Below, in pieces: positions 1 to 5,789 of a stretch of DNA of 9,582 nucleotides. Origin of the DNA: Bacteroidota bacterium (lineage in GTDB: Bacteria; Bacteroidota; Bacteroidia; Bacteroidales; CAJPTX01); the NCBI GenBank assembly GCA_002748015.1, contig PDRH01000030.1, positions 1-9,582 on the forward strand, read 5' to 3'. Made by a program: the position numbers and the translations under genes. The notes below the pieces were generated by a model, which was not told the DNA's origin, made no database searches, and saw nothing but the letters and a program-made list of their open reading frames with translations. The first letter of the stretch is position 1. Each line of letters opens with the position of its first letter.

Positions 1-354
1 GCGGGGGCTTACGGGGAGGGGGAGGGTAGTGGTTCCGCCTGGGGTAGCTCCCACTCCTTATCTAGGCGGTACGCAGGGTGGGGGAATGAGCGCGCAGGGG
101 GTGTATGTGGGGAGGGGGCGGCCACCCGATTTATCTGGAATGGATATGGCGTATGGGGAGGAAATTCGGGGCGAGGTGTTGCTGTCCTAGCGTTGCGGTA
201 TTCAGCGGGCTAGCCATTGCGGGGCAAGACTTTCCGGGATTTTGCAGGGTGGTGCTTGGGGTGCTTGGTCGGTGGGAAACGGCATGCAAAATAGCACCCC
301 TATAGCAACAATAGGATTTTTTATTATACCTTCGCGCTTGGTAAACACTAAGGT
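1..354. other. G-rich leader region without a convincing gene
   Basis: I see no gene here that I can support. The stretch is strongly G-rich on the plus strand, with several runs of four or five G in the first 120 bases. An open frame in frame 1 runs from the window edge to a TAG near 211-213 (about 70 codons, rich in Gly, Ser and Trp). It could be the tail of an upstream gene, but stop codons are rare in G-rich DNA, so openness alone means little. A 66-codon ATG frame at 105-305 reads as low-complexity Gly/Cys/Trp sequence and resembles no family I know. The last 50 bases turn AT-rich, as expected for a promoter before the DUF177 gene. Confidence 0.5.
327..334 (+). promoter_or_regulatory. 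Possible -7 element for the DUF177-rpmF-plsX-fabH block
   Basis: TACCTTCG matches the Bacteroidota -7 consensus TAnnTTTG with one change and lies in an AT-rich stretch 20 bases before the DUF177 start codon. I see no TTTG-like -33 element at the expected spacing, so this is only a candidate. A promoter is expected here because no upstream gene runs directly into the block. Confidence 0.3.
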
Positions 355-900
355 ATGCTAGCTACGGATAGTAGGTTCACTATCTTATTCTCTGATGTAG
401 ACGGGCGTTCCGGGGCTTACTCCCGCAGTGTGGGTGGGGTATTCTTCACCGATCGGGAGTCCTGGGGTGTCCATGATGCGTCCTTCGGCGTGGAGGTTGA
501 GGGGCGGTGCGAGGGGCATAAGTACGAGTTCACCGTGCGCCTGGAGGGCTCGGTGGTGCTGGAGTGCGACCGCTGCTTGCAGCCCATGGATCTCCCGATG
601 GAGTTCGAGGGTGTGCTGAAGGTGGAGCGACGGGCCGGCCTGACCGATAGCTTTGATGGCGAGGAGTGGACGATGGGCGATTCGAGCGAGGGGGTGGATA
701 TCGCTCCCTACATCCGGGAGAGCGTTTACCTGAGCCTTCCGATGCGGCACTACCATGGTATGGAGGGTACGCTGGAGGAGGATTGCAACCCCGAGATGCT
801 GGCTCGGCTGGGCGGTGAGGCCGTCGAGGGAGAGGGTAAGCTGGGGGAGCTATTCACGGAGGAACTTGCCGAGGCGCGGCGCAAGCTGCTCGGCCAATAG
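355..900 (+). CDS. DUF177/YceD family protein
   Basis: A 181-residue cytoplasmic protein of the YceD/DUF177 family, which in bacteria is almost always encoded just before rpmF. Its biochemical role is not settled; plant relatives are linked to 23S rRNA accumulation, so a part in ribosome assembly is plausible. Visible family features are the central CDRC pair (C71 and C74) followed by a short hydrophobic and acidic stretch, and the LSLPMRHYH segment (126-134). A further Cys at 144 sits in EEDCNPEM. The acidic, helical C-terminus ends in RRKLLGQ. No signal peptide or membrane segment is seen. The start at 355 gives the family's usual length and lies just after the AT-rich promoter-like stretch. 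The gene leads the rpmF-plsX-fabH block and is 43 bases from rpmF. The assignment rests on the Cys pair, the length and the neighbours. Confidence 0.85.
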   Translation: MLATDSRFTILFSDVDGRSGAYSRSVGGVFFTDRESWGVHDASFGVEVEGRCEGHKYEFTVRLEGSVVLECDRCLQPMDLPMEFEGVLKVERRAGLTDSFDGEEWTMGDSSEGVDIAPYIRESVYLSLPMRHYHGMEGTLEEDCNPEMLARLGGEAVEGEGKLGELFTEELAEARRKLLGQ

Positions 901-943
901 ATAGATTATTAGCGAACGAAGAGGATTTTAAGGAGACAGAACA

Positions 944-1129
944 ATGGCACATCCAAAGTCGAAGATATCGAAGCAGCGTCGTGATACCCGTAGGGCGCAT
1001 CATGCGATTAGCCCGGTAACGCTTTCTGAGTGTTCCAACTGCGGGACGATGATTCCCCGCCACCACGTATGCCCGGACTGCGGCTACTACCGTGGTCAGC
1101 AGCTGATCGCGAAGGAGGAGGAGAACTAG
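944..1129 (+). CDS. rpmF: 50S ribosomal protein bL32
   Basis: A 61-residue large-subunit ribosomal protein. The basic N-terminus MAHPKSKISKQRRDTRRAHH is the classic bL32 start, and a zinc ribbon follows with C30, C33, C43 and C46 arranged as two Cys-x2-Cys pairs. Keeping all four cysteines makes this the zinc-binding (C+) form. The length is normal for the family. AAGGAG at 930-935 lies eight bases before the ATG, which is notable because most Bacteroidota genes lack a Shine-Dalgarno sequence. The gene sits 43 bases after the DUF177 gene and 30 bases before plsX, all on one strand, so co-transcription is likely. This links a ribosomal protein to fatty acid and phospholipid synthesis, as in many bacteria. 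Confidence 0.97.
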   Translation: MAHPKSKISKQRRDTRRAHHAISPVTLSECSNCGTMIPRHHVCPDCGYYRGQQLIAKEEEN

Positions 1130-1159
1130 TCCCGTTTGTCTAACTGGCAGTAGAAGCAT

Positions 1160-2107
1160 ATGAGGATCGGAGTAGATGCCATGGGTGGCGATTTCGCCCC
1201 CCGTTCCGTCGTGGAGGGCATAGTCGCTAGCGAGAAGTGGCGGACGGCCGAGCACGAGCTTGTGATATTTGGCGATAGGGCGCAGCTGGAGGAGGAGTTC
1301 AAGCGGGCGGGAAGGCGCGTGGAGGACTACGAGGTGGTGCACTGCTCCGAGGTCATAACGATGCACGACCACCCCGTGCGCGCCATTGCGGAGAAGGCCG
1401 ACAGCAGCATAACCGTTGGCTTTCAGCATTTGGCGGCGGGGCGGATTGATGGTTTCGCAAGCGCAGGGCACACCGGGGCGATGATGGCCGGGACGATGAA
1501 TTTCGTGAAGGCTGTCCCGGGGATTCTGCGTCCGGCCATTGCGGCCTACTTCCCGACCAGCGAGGACAACTACAACATCCTGCTGGACGTGGGACTTAAC
1601 GCCGACTGCAAGCCGGATGTACTGGTGCAGTATGCGGTGCTGGGTTCGCTCTATGCGGAGCATGTGATGGGCAAGGAGCAGCCTCGGGTGGGGCTGCTGA
1701 ACATCGGAGAGGAGCCCCAGAAGGGTAACTTGGTGTCGAAGGCGACGCACGAGAAGATGGCAGCCTCAGAGGATTTCGTCTTCGCGGGGAACGTGGAGGG
1801 GAACGAGATCTTCAGCGATCAGCGTGTGGATGTTATCGTGACGGATGGTTTTGTGGGGAACATCGTGCTCAAGGAGGCCGAGGCGCTCTACAAGATAATC
1901 CTCTCGAGGGGGATACGTGATGATTACTTCGATAGCTTCAACTTCGAGCACTACGGCGGCACGCCGGTGCTGGGGGTGAATGCGCCGGTGATCATCGGGC
2001 ATGGTATATCGAATGCGAAGGCGATTGATAACATGATTCGCCAGACGAGTACGGTCATCTCCAGCGGGCTCTGCGAGAAATTTAAAAGCTTTTTCAAGAA
2101 TGCCTAA
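1160..2107 (+). CDS. plsX: Phosphate acyltransferase PlsX
   Basis: A 315-residue peripheral membrane enzyme that makes acyl-phosphate from acyl-ACP, supplying PlsY for the first acylation of glycerol-3-phosphate in phospholipid synthesis. Family landmarks appear in order: GVDAMGGDFAP (4-14), SAGHTGAMMAG (101-111), the GLLNIGEEPQKGN loop (178-190), TDGFVGNIVLK (228-238) and GGTPVLGVNAPVIIGHGIS (266-284). The length is close to the usual 320-340 residues. The start at 1160 places the MGGD motif at its normal distance from the N-terminus. Its last eight bases overlap the fabH start codon region, so the two are probably translationally coupled. I see no separate promoter in the 30 bases after rpmF. 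Confidence 0.97.
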   Translation: MRIGVDAMGGDFAPRSVVEGIVASEKWRTAEHELVIFGDRAQLEEEFKRAGRRVEDYEVVHCSEVITMHDHPVRAIAEKADSSITVGFQHLAAGRIDGFASAGHTGAMMAGTMNFVKAVPGILRPAIAAYFPTSEDNYNILLDVGLNADCKPDVLVQYAVLGSLYAEHVMGKEQPRVGLLNIGEEPQKGNLVSKATHEKMAASEDFVFAGNVEGNEIFSDQRVDVIVTDGFVGNIVLKEAEALYKIILSRGIRDDYFDSFNFEHYGGTPVLGVNAPVIIGHGISNAKAIDNMIRQTSTVISSGLCEKFKSFFKNA

Positions 2108-3113
2108 GATTCAAGCGTGTATCAAGGGGGTTGCCGGCTACATGCCGGACTACGTCCTGACGAACGAGGAGCTGAGCCGGATGGTCGACACGAGCGATGA
2201 GTGGATTATGGCTCGTATCGGCATCAAGGAGCGGCGGATCCTCAAGGGTGAGGGGCTTGGCTCCAGCGAGATGGGGATCAAGGCCATCGAGCGGCTGCTG
2301 GAGAAGACCGGCACGCGCCCTGAGGAGGTGGACCTGCTGATATGCGCTACGGTTACGCCAGATATGCAGTTTCCGGCGACGGCGAATATCCTGGCTGACA
2401 AGGCGGGGATACTCAATGCCTTCGGCTACGACATCAACGCGGGGTGCTCGAGCTTCCTATATGCGATGGTTACGGCCTCGAAGTTCATCGAGTCGGGCTC
2501 GCACAAGAAGGTGATTGTCGTGGGGGTGGATAAGATGTCGTCGATAACGGATTTCACGGACCGTCAGACCTGCGCAATCTTTGCTGATGGCGCAGGGGCG
2601 GTTCTGATGGAGCCGGATACCGAGGGCTATGGTCTGGTGGATGCGAAGCTGCAGGTGGATGGCGCTGGGCGTAAGCATCTCTACCAGGTGGCGGGTGGCT
2701 CGTGCTACCCGGCCTCTGAGGAGACGGTGGCCAAGCGCCAGCACTACATCTACCAGGAGGGGCAACCGGTGTTCAAGGCGGCGGTCTCGAACATGGCGGA
2801 CACGGCCGTGGAGGTCATGGAGCGCAATGGGCTCAATGGTGAAACGGTGGATTGGCTGGTGCCGCACCAGGCGAACCTGCGCATAATCGATGCGACGGGT
2901 AAGCGCATGGGGCTGGATAAGGAGAAGGTGATGATTACCATAGACCACACGGGCAACACTACCAGCGCGACCCTGCCGCTCTGCCTGGCGGAGTACGAGG
3001 GGAAGCTTAAGAAGGGGGATAACCTCATCTTTGCGACCTTTGGTGCGGGCTTCACCTGGGGGGCGGCCTACGTGAAGTGGGCCTACGATGGTGCAAGCGT
3101 GGCGGATAAGTAG
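2100..3113 (+). CDS. fabH: Beta-ketoacyl-ACP synthase III (FabH)
   Basis: A 337-residue cytoplasmic condensing enzyme that starts type II fatty acid synthesis by joining an acyl-CoA primer to malonyl-ACP. The catalytic triad is visible: C116 in INAGCSSFLYA, H256 in VPHQANLRI and N286 in HTGNTTSATLPL. TSDEWIMARIGIKERR (31-46) is the usual N-terminal signature, and FGAGFTWGAAYVKW (314-327) is the C-terminal glycine-rich strand. The ATG overlaps the end of plsX (shared bases 2100-2107), so start-stop coupling is likely. There is an insertion of some 10 residues relative to the E. coli enzyme (catalytic Cys 112), mostly before the His, as in other Bacteroidota. In many relatives the next genes are the GTPases era and der; here ribE follows. 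Confidence 0.97.
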   Translation: MPKIQACIKGVAGYMPDYVLTNEELSRMVDTSDEWIMARIGIKERRILKGEGLGSSEMGIKAIERLLEKTGTRPEEVDLLICATVTPDMQFPATANILADKAGILNAFGYDINAGCSSFLYAMVTASKFIESGSHKKVIVVGVDKMSSITDFTDRQTCAIFADGAGAVLMEPDTEGYGLVDAKLQVDGAGRKHLYQVAGGSCYPASEETVAKRQHYIYQEGQPVFKAAVSNMADTAVEVMERNGLNGETVDWLVPHQANLRIIDATGKRMGLDKEKVMITIDHTGNTTSATLPLCLAEYEGKLKKGDNLIFATFGAGFTWGAAYVKWAYDGASVADK

Positions 3114-3141
3114 GTATTGGTAGAGGGGATAATCAGGAACG

Positions 3142-3148
3142 AAAGGAG
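3142..3148 (+). promoter_or_regulatory. Shine-Dalgarno-like AAAGGAG before ribE
   Basis: AAAGGAG ends seven bases before the ribE ATG, the ideal position for ribosome binding. It supports the start at 3156. Together with the AAGGAG before rpmF it is one of only two strong SD-like sites in the window; the other genes have A-rich or unmarked leaders, which is normal for Bacteroidota. Confidence 0.5.
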
Positions 3149-3155
3149 CAAGTAG

Positions 3156-3752
3156 ATGTTTAGCGGGATAGTAGAAGCAATGGGGGTGCTACAGAAGGTG
3201 GAGCGCGATGGTGGTAATATCCATCTGACGCTGGCCTGCCCCTTCGTGTCGGAGCTGACGATAGACCAGAGCATTGCGCACAATGGTGTGTGCCTGACGG
3301 TGGTGGATCTGCCGGGCGATGGTACGTATACGGTTACGGCGATCCAGGAGACGCTGGACAAGAGTAACCTGGGTCTGCTGAAGGTGGGTGATGAGGTGAA
3401 CCTGGAGCGGAGCATGAAGCTGGATAGCCGGCTGGATGGCCATATCGTGCAGGGGCATGTGGACCAGACGGCGGTCTGCACTGATGTGAAGGCGGAGGAT
3501 GGTAGCTGGTACTACACCTTTGAGTACGAGCAGAAGCCGGGTTCTATAACGGTGGAGAAGGGTTCGATAACGGTCAATGGGGTGAGCCTGACGGTGTGCA
3601 ACTCGCAGAAGACGAGCTTCCAGGTGGCGATTATCCCCTATACGTACGAGCATACGAACTTCCACGCCTTCGAGAAGGGTACGACGGTGAACCTGGAGTT
3701 TGACATCATCGGGAAGTACATCGCCCGTCTGATGGAGGGCTACCAGAAGTAG
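3156..3752 (+). CDS. ribE: Riboflavin synthase, alpha chain
   Basis: A 198-residue cytoplasmic enzyme that dismutates two 6,7-dimethyl-8-ribityllumazine molecules into riboflavin, the last step of riboflavin synthesis. It shows the internal duplication of the family, with two lumazine-binding barrels. The first runs from MFSGIVE (1-7) through NGVCLTV (43-49) to VNLERSMK (81-88). The linker is LDGHIVQGHVD (93-103). The second has NGVSLTV (141-147) and VNLEFDIIGKYIARL (178-192). Length and N-terminal MFSGIVE are typical. The gene lies 42 bases after fabH on the same strand and ends 31 bases before a strong terminator, so it is probably the last gene of the lipid block. I see no FMN riboswitch upstream, and the 42-base gap is too short for one. 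It is named ribE here; some systems call it ribC. Confidence 0.96.
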   Translation: MFSGIVEAMGVLQKVERDGGNIHLTLACPFVSELTIDQSIAHNGVCLTVVDLPGDGTYTVTAIQETLDKSNLGLLKVGDEVNLERSMKLDSRLDGHIVQGHVDQTAVCTDVKAEDGSWYYTFEYEQKPGSITVEKGSITVNGVSLTVCNSQKTSFQVAIIPYTYEHTNFHAFEKGTTVNLEFDIIGKYIARLMEGYQK

Positions 3753-3783
3753 GTAGTTGCTCCGTTTGGAGGTATAGCCATGG

Positions 3784-3815
3784 CTGGGCGGCGCGTTGCG
3801 TCGCCCAGTTTTTTT
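3784..3815 (+). terminator. Intrinsic terminator after ribE
   Basis: CTGGGCGGCGC (3784-3794) pairs with GCGTCGCCCAG (3798-3808) around a GTT loop. This gives an 11-bp GC-rich stem with one G-T pair, followed directly by seven T (3809-3815). It is a textbook Rho-independent terminator and closes the block that begins with the DUF177 gene. Confidence 0.93.
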
Positions 3816-3829
3816 GTGGGGGGATTTCG

Positions 3830-3837
3830 TATCTTTG
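3830..3837 (+). promoter_or_regulatory. Promoter -7 element for the DUF1016 nuclease gene
   Basis: TATCTTTG is an exact match to the Bacteroidota sigma-ABfr -7 consensus TAnnTTTG. It begins 14 bases after the terminator T-tract. No TTTG lies at the expected 19-21 base distance upstream, where the terminator stem sits, so the -33 contact is weak or absent. Transcription would begin near 3844 and leave a leader of about 68 bases containing a hairpin. Confidence 0.65.
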
Positions 3838-3847
3838 TGGTGGTGGT

Positions 3848-3874
3848 AAAACTTCAACAAGCTGTTGCAGTTTT
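3848..3874. repeat. 27-bp near-palindrome in the nuclease gene leader
   Basis: Arms AAAACTTCAACA (3848-3859) and TGTTGCAGTTTT (3863-3874) are complementary at 11 of 12 positions around AGC. The predicted transcription start is only about four bases upstream, so the element would be both a possible operator and a hairpin at the 5' end of the mRNA. It closely resembles the palindrome at 4249-4277 inside the following gene. No T-tract follows, so it does not look like a terminator. Confidence 0.75.
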
Positions 3875-3911
3875 GGGGGGTGGATAGTAATGGCTTAATT
3901 TATGGCGTGCT

Positions 3912-4985
3912 ATGGAGAGCGAGGACAGGGCTAAGATGCCGTACTTTGTAGAGGGTGATATGGGCGTACTAGCGCATGGGGAGTACGTGGAGTGGCTTGT
4001 GGACGTGAAGGATCGCTTGCGGCAGTCGCAGGCCAAGGCGGCGTTGCGGGTGAATACCACGCTGCTGGAGTTCTACTGGTCGCTGGGAAGGGACATCGTG
4101 GTGCTCAAGGCGGAAACGGCGTGGGGGAATGGTGTGGTCAAGCAGCTGAGCCTGGATTTGAAGGCGGAGTTTCCCGATTTCAGGTGTATTTCAGTACGAA
4201 CCATATGGAATGCAAAGAGATGGTATCTGTTTTATAATGAGTACTTTACAAAAGTGAAACAGCCTGTTTCACTTTTGGAGATGCCTGAGATTTTCGGGCA
4301 GGTGCCGTGGGGGCATCATATCCAGATATTCAGCAAGAGTGGCTCTGTGGAGGAAGCGCTGTTCTATGTGGAGCGGACTGTGGAGGGTGGTTGGAGCCGT
4401 CGGCAGCTGGTGGGGGAGATGGCCAGCGGGCTATACGGGCGGCAGGGGAAGGCGATCAGCAACTTCGCCGAGCGTCTACCGGGTGTGCAGGGGGAGCTGG
4501 CGCAGGAGCTGCTGAAGGACCCGTACAACTTCAGCTTTCTGACGCTGGAGGCGGGCTACCGGGAGAAGGAGCTAGAGGAGGGGCTGATGAATAACATAAC
4601 GCGTTTCCTGCTGGAGCTGGGGAGGGGCTTCGCGTTCGTGGGGCGGCAGATGGAGCTGCGCATGCCGGGTGGGCAGACCTTTTCCCCGGACATGGTGTTC
4701 TACCACATCCGCTTGAAGGCCTACGTAATCGTGGAGCTGAAGGTTGAGGATTTCGCACCGGCGTTCGCAGGCCAGCTGAACTTCTACGTTTCGGCGGCTG
4801 ATCACCTGCTGCGGGGGGAGGATGATAATGCGAGCATAGGCTTGCTGATCTGCCGTTCGAAGGATGAGACGGTCGTGCAGTGGTCGTTTGAGGGCATGGA
4901 GAAGCCGCTGGGGGTTTCTACGTACGAGCTGCAGGTGATGGTGGAGAGCTCTGTTCGGGAGCTGGAGGCGAGGGGGAGGGGGTAG
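3912..4985 (+). CDS. DUF1016/YhcG family PD-(D/E)XK nuclease
   Basis: A 357-residue predicted nuclease. The N-terminal half is the DUF1016_N region, with EYVEWLVDVKDRLRQSQAKA (24-43) and LLEFYWSLGRDIV (51-63). The family mark VPWGHH follows at 131-136, then VEEALFYVERTVEGGWSRRQL (146-166) and YGRQGKAISNF (175-185). The C-terminal half is the PD-(D/E)XK fold: D260 in FSPDMVFYH, E275 and K277 in VIVELK, and Q288 in FAGQLNFYV. All expected catalytic residues are present, so it is probably active on DNA. Cellular role is not established; relatives often lie near restriction-modification loci, but no such genes are seen here. It has its own promoter and starts after a terminator, so it is a single-gene unit. 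In-frame ATGs at 3936 and 3960 are alternative starts. Codons at 4201-4280 are unusually AT-rich (28 of 80 bases G or C) and contain a perfect palindrome. Confidence 0.9.
   Translation: MESEDRAKMPYFVEGDMGVLAHGEYVEWLVDVKDRLRQSQAKAALRVNTTLLEFYWSLGRDIVVLKAETAWGNGVVKQLSLDLKAEFPDFRCISVRTIWNAKRWYLFYNEYFTKVKQPVSLLEMPEIFGQVPWGHHIQIFSKSGSVEEALFYVERTVEGGWSRRQLVGEMASGLYGRQGKAISNFAERLPGVQGELAQELLKDPYNFSFLTLEAGYREKELEEGLMNNITRFLLELGRGFAFVGRQMELRMPGGQTFSPDMVFYHIRLKAYVIVELKVEDFAPAFAGQLNFYVSAADHLLRGEDDNASIGLLICRSKDETVVQWSFEGMEKPLGVSTYELQVMVESSVRELEARGRG
4249..4277. repeat. 29-bp perfect palindrome inside the nuclease gene
   Basis: Arms CAAAAGTGAAACAG (4249-4262) and CTGTTTCACTTTTG (4264-4277) are perfectly complementary around one central C. 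It lies in the variable segment just before the conserved VPWGHH motif and encodes part of TKVKQPVSLLE. Its inner 27 bp matches the leader palindrome at 3848-3874 at 20 of 27 positions, including AAAA at one end, TTTT at the other, and AACA...TGTT at the core. A 14-bp arm is far longer than expected by chance in coding DNA. Confidence 0.85.
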
Positions 4986-5026
4986 GTGAAGGAGAAGGTG
5001 TAGAGGTAGTATATTTTCCTAAGTGC

Positions 5027-5058
5027 TTGGGGTATTGCGGGAAATATTCCTATATTTG
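5027..5058 (+). promoter_or_regulatory. Promoter of the outer-membrane barrel gene
   Basis: TATATTTG (5051-5058) is an exact -7 match, and TTG at 5027-5029 lies 21 bases upstream as a -33 element. This is the best complete Bacteroidota promoter in the window. Transcription would begin near 5065, about 20 bases before the ATG at 5086. It therefore rules out the longer reading frame that begins at 5023. Confidence 0.75.
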
Positions 5059-5085
5059 CCGGGTAACAAATTTAATGGTATTCGT

Positions 5086-5691
5086 ATGAAAAGAAAAGTA
5101 CTTCTCTTGACGGTTCTCCTGTCGTTGCTTGGGCTGGTGGCGCAGGCGCGCTTTCACATTGGTATTCGGGGTGGTATTGGTGGTACTCGGCTGAAGGTGA
5201 AGAATGGCAATACGGATTTAAAGACCGACCACATATTCACCTGGGAGATAGGTGGTGCCTTCAACTATGCGTGGGCGCTGCCGGCTGGTCAGATAGAGCT
5301 GGAGGGGCGCTTGCAGTTTGAGCGGATAGGTGGTAAGTGGGTGTTTAATAATAATCAGGCGAGCAGTACGGTTTCCCTCTACTATTTTGATATCCCGGTG
5401 CTTGCGCTCTACCGCTATGATTTTACGAAGCAGGTTGGGGTTTATGTAGGTGCTGGCTTGCAGTTCAACTTCGGGATGGTGGGCTACGTTGAGGATGATG
5501 AGGTGGAGTGGGGGGACGATGCGCTCAAGCGTTTCATGATGGATGTGAAGTTTGAAGGGGGGATGCATTTCCTGAAGCACTACCGTGTGGGACTTTTCTA
5601 CGATTTGGGCGTTACGGATATGTACGATGCGACCAACTACGATGGCTATAACCGTCGTTGGGGGGCGGCGTTTACCTACTACTTCTTCTAG
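5086..5691 (+). CDS. Small outer-membrane beta-barrel protein
   Basis: A 201-residue predicted outer-membrane protein of the porin-family/OMP beta-barrel type common in Bacteroidota. The N-terminus MKRKVLLLTVLLSLLGLVAQA is a signal peptide, with likely cleavage after AQA at residue 21. The mature part alternates polar and hydrophobic or aromatic residues in strand-length blocks such as FHIGIRGGIGG, QIELEGRLQFERIGG, GVYVGAGLQFNFGMVGY and YRVGLFYDLGV. It ends in WGAAFTYYFF, with the C-terminal Phe typical of proteins inserted by the BAM complex. About eight strands are plausible. I chose 5086 over the upstream ATG at 5023 because the promoter lies between them and because only 5086 begins with a signal peptide. 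Its exact function cannot be told from sequence. It is likely a one-gene unit, with a terminator after it. Confidence 0.85.
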   Translation: MKRKVLLLTVLLSLLGLVAQARFHIGIRGGIGGTRLKVKNGNTDLKTDHIFTWEIGGAFNYAWALPAGQIELEGRLQFERIGGKWVFNNNQASSTVSLYYFDIPVLALYRYDFTKQVGVYVGAGLQFNFGMVGYVEDDEVEWGDDALKRFMMDVKFEGGMHFLKHYRVGLFYDLGVTDMYDATNYDGYNRRWGAAFTYYFF

Positions 5692-5730
5692 CGCTTGGGC
5701 GGGGTAGGTACTCCGTATACGATGCATGCT

Positions 5731-5757
5731 AAGCCGTCGCTAGTCGACGGCTTTTTT
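5731..5757 (+). terminator. Intrinsic terminator after the barrel gene
   Basis: AAGCCGTCG (5731-5739) pairs perfectly with CGACGGCTT (5745-5753) around a five-base loop, and a run of T (5752-5757) follows. It ends the transcript of the outer-membrane protein gene about 40 bases after its stop codon. Confidence 0.9.
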
Positions 5758-5758
5758 G

Positions 5759-5766
5759 TAGCTTTG
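5759..5766 (+). promoter_or_regulatory. Promoter -7 element for the PfkB-family kinase gene
   Basis: TAGCTTTG matches TAnnTTTG exactly and begins two bases after the terminator T-tract. The kinase ATG is 24 bases after its first A, giving a leader of about 17 bases. A -33 element at normal spacing would fall in the terminator stem and is not visible. Confidence 0.65.
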
Positions 5767-5789
5767 CGGGTAGTAAAAAACGGTAGGAT

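Noticed and set aside
240..300. Inverted repeats TTTTGCA/TGCAAAA and GGGGTGCT/AGCACCCC as a terminator or riboswitch
   Set aside because: The pairs are not nested, the loops are long, and no T-tract directly follows, so no stable single hairpin is supported.
105..305. A 66-codon plus-strand ATG frame before the DUF177 gene
   Set aside because: It is low-complexity Gly, Trp and Cys sequence with no recognisable family, in G-rich DNA where open frames arise by chance.
648..655. TAGCTTTG inside the DUF177 gene as a promoter
   Set aside because: It matches the -7 consensus, but no gene start follows at a sensible distance (rpmF is about 290 bases on), so chance is the simpler explanation.
854..1750. 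A 298-codon minus-strand frame across rpmF and plsX
   Set aside because: It is antisense to two clearly recognised genes and rich in His, Arg and Leu as typical shadow frames are; it has no family features.
2083..2093. AAAAGCTTTT palindrome near the end of plsX
   Set aside because: It is short, encodes conserved Lys/Phe-rich residues at the C-terminus and lies in an overlap with fabH; no regulatory role is indicated.
5023..5085. Upstream ATG that would extend the barrel protein by 21 residues
   Set aside because: The promoter -7 element (5051-5058) lies inside this extension, and only the ATG at 5086 gives a proper signal peptide start.
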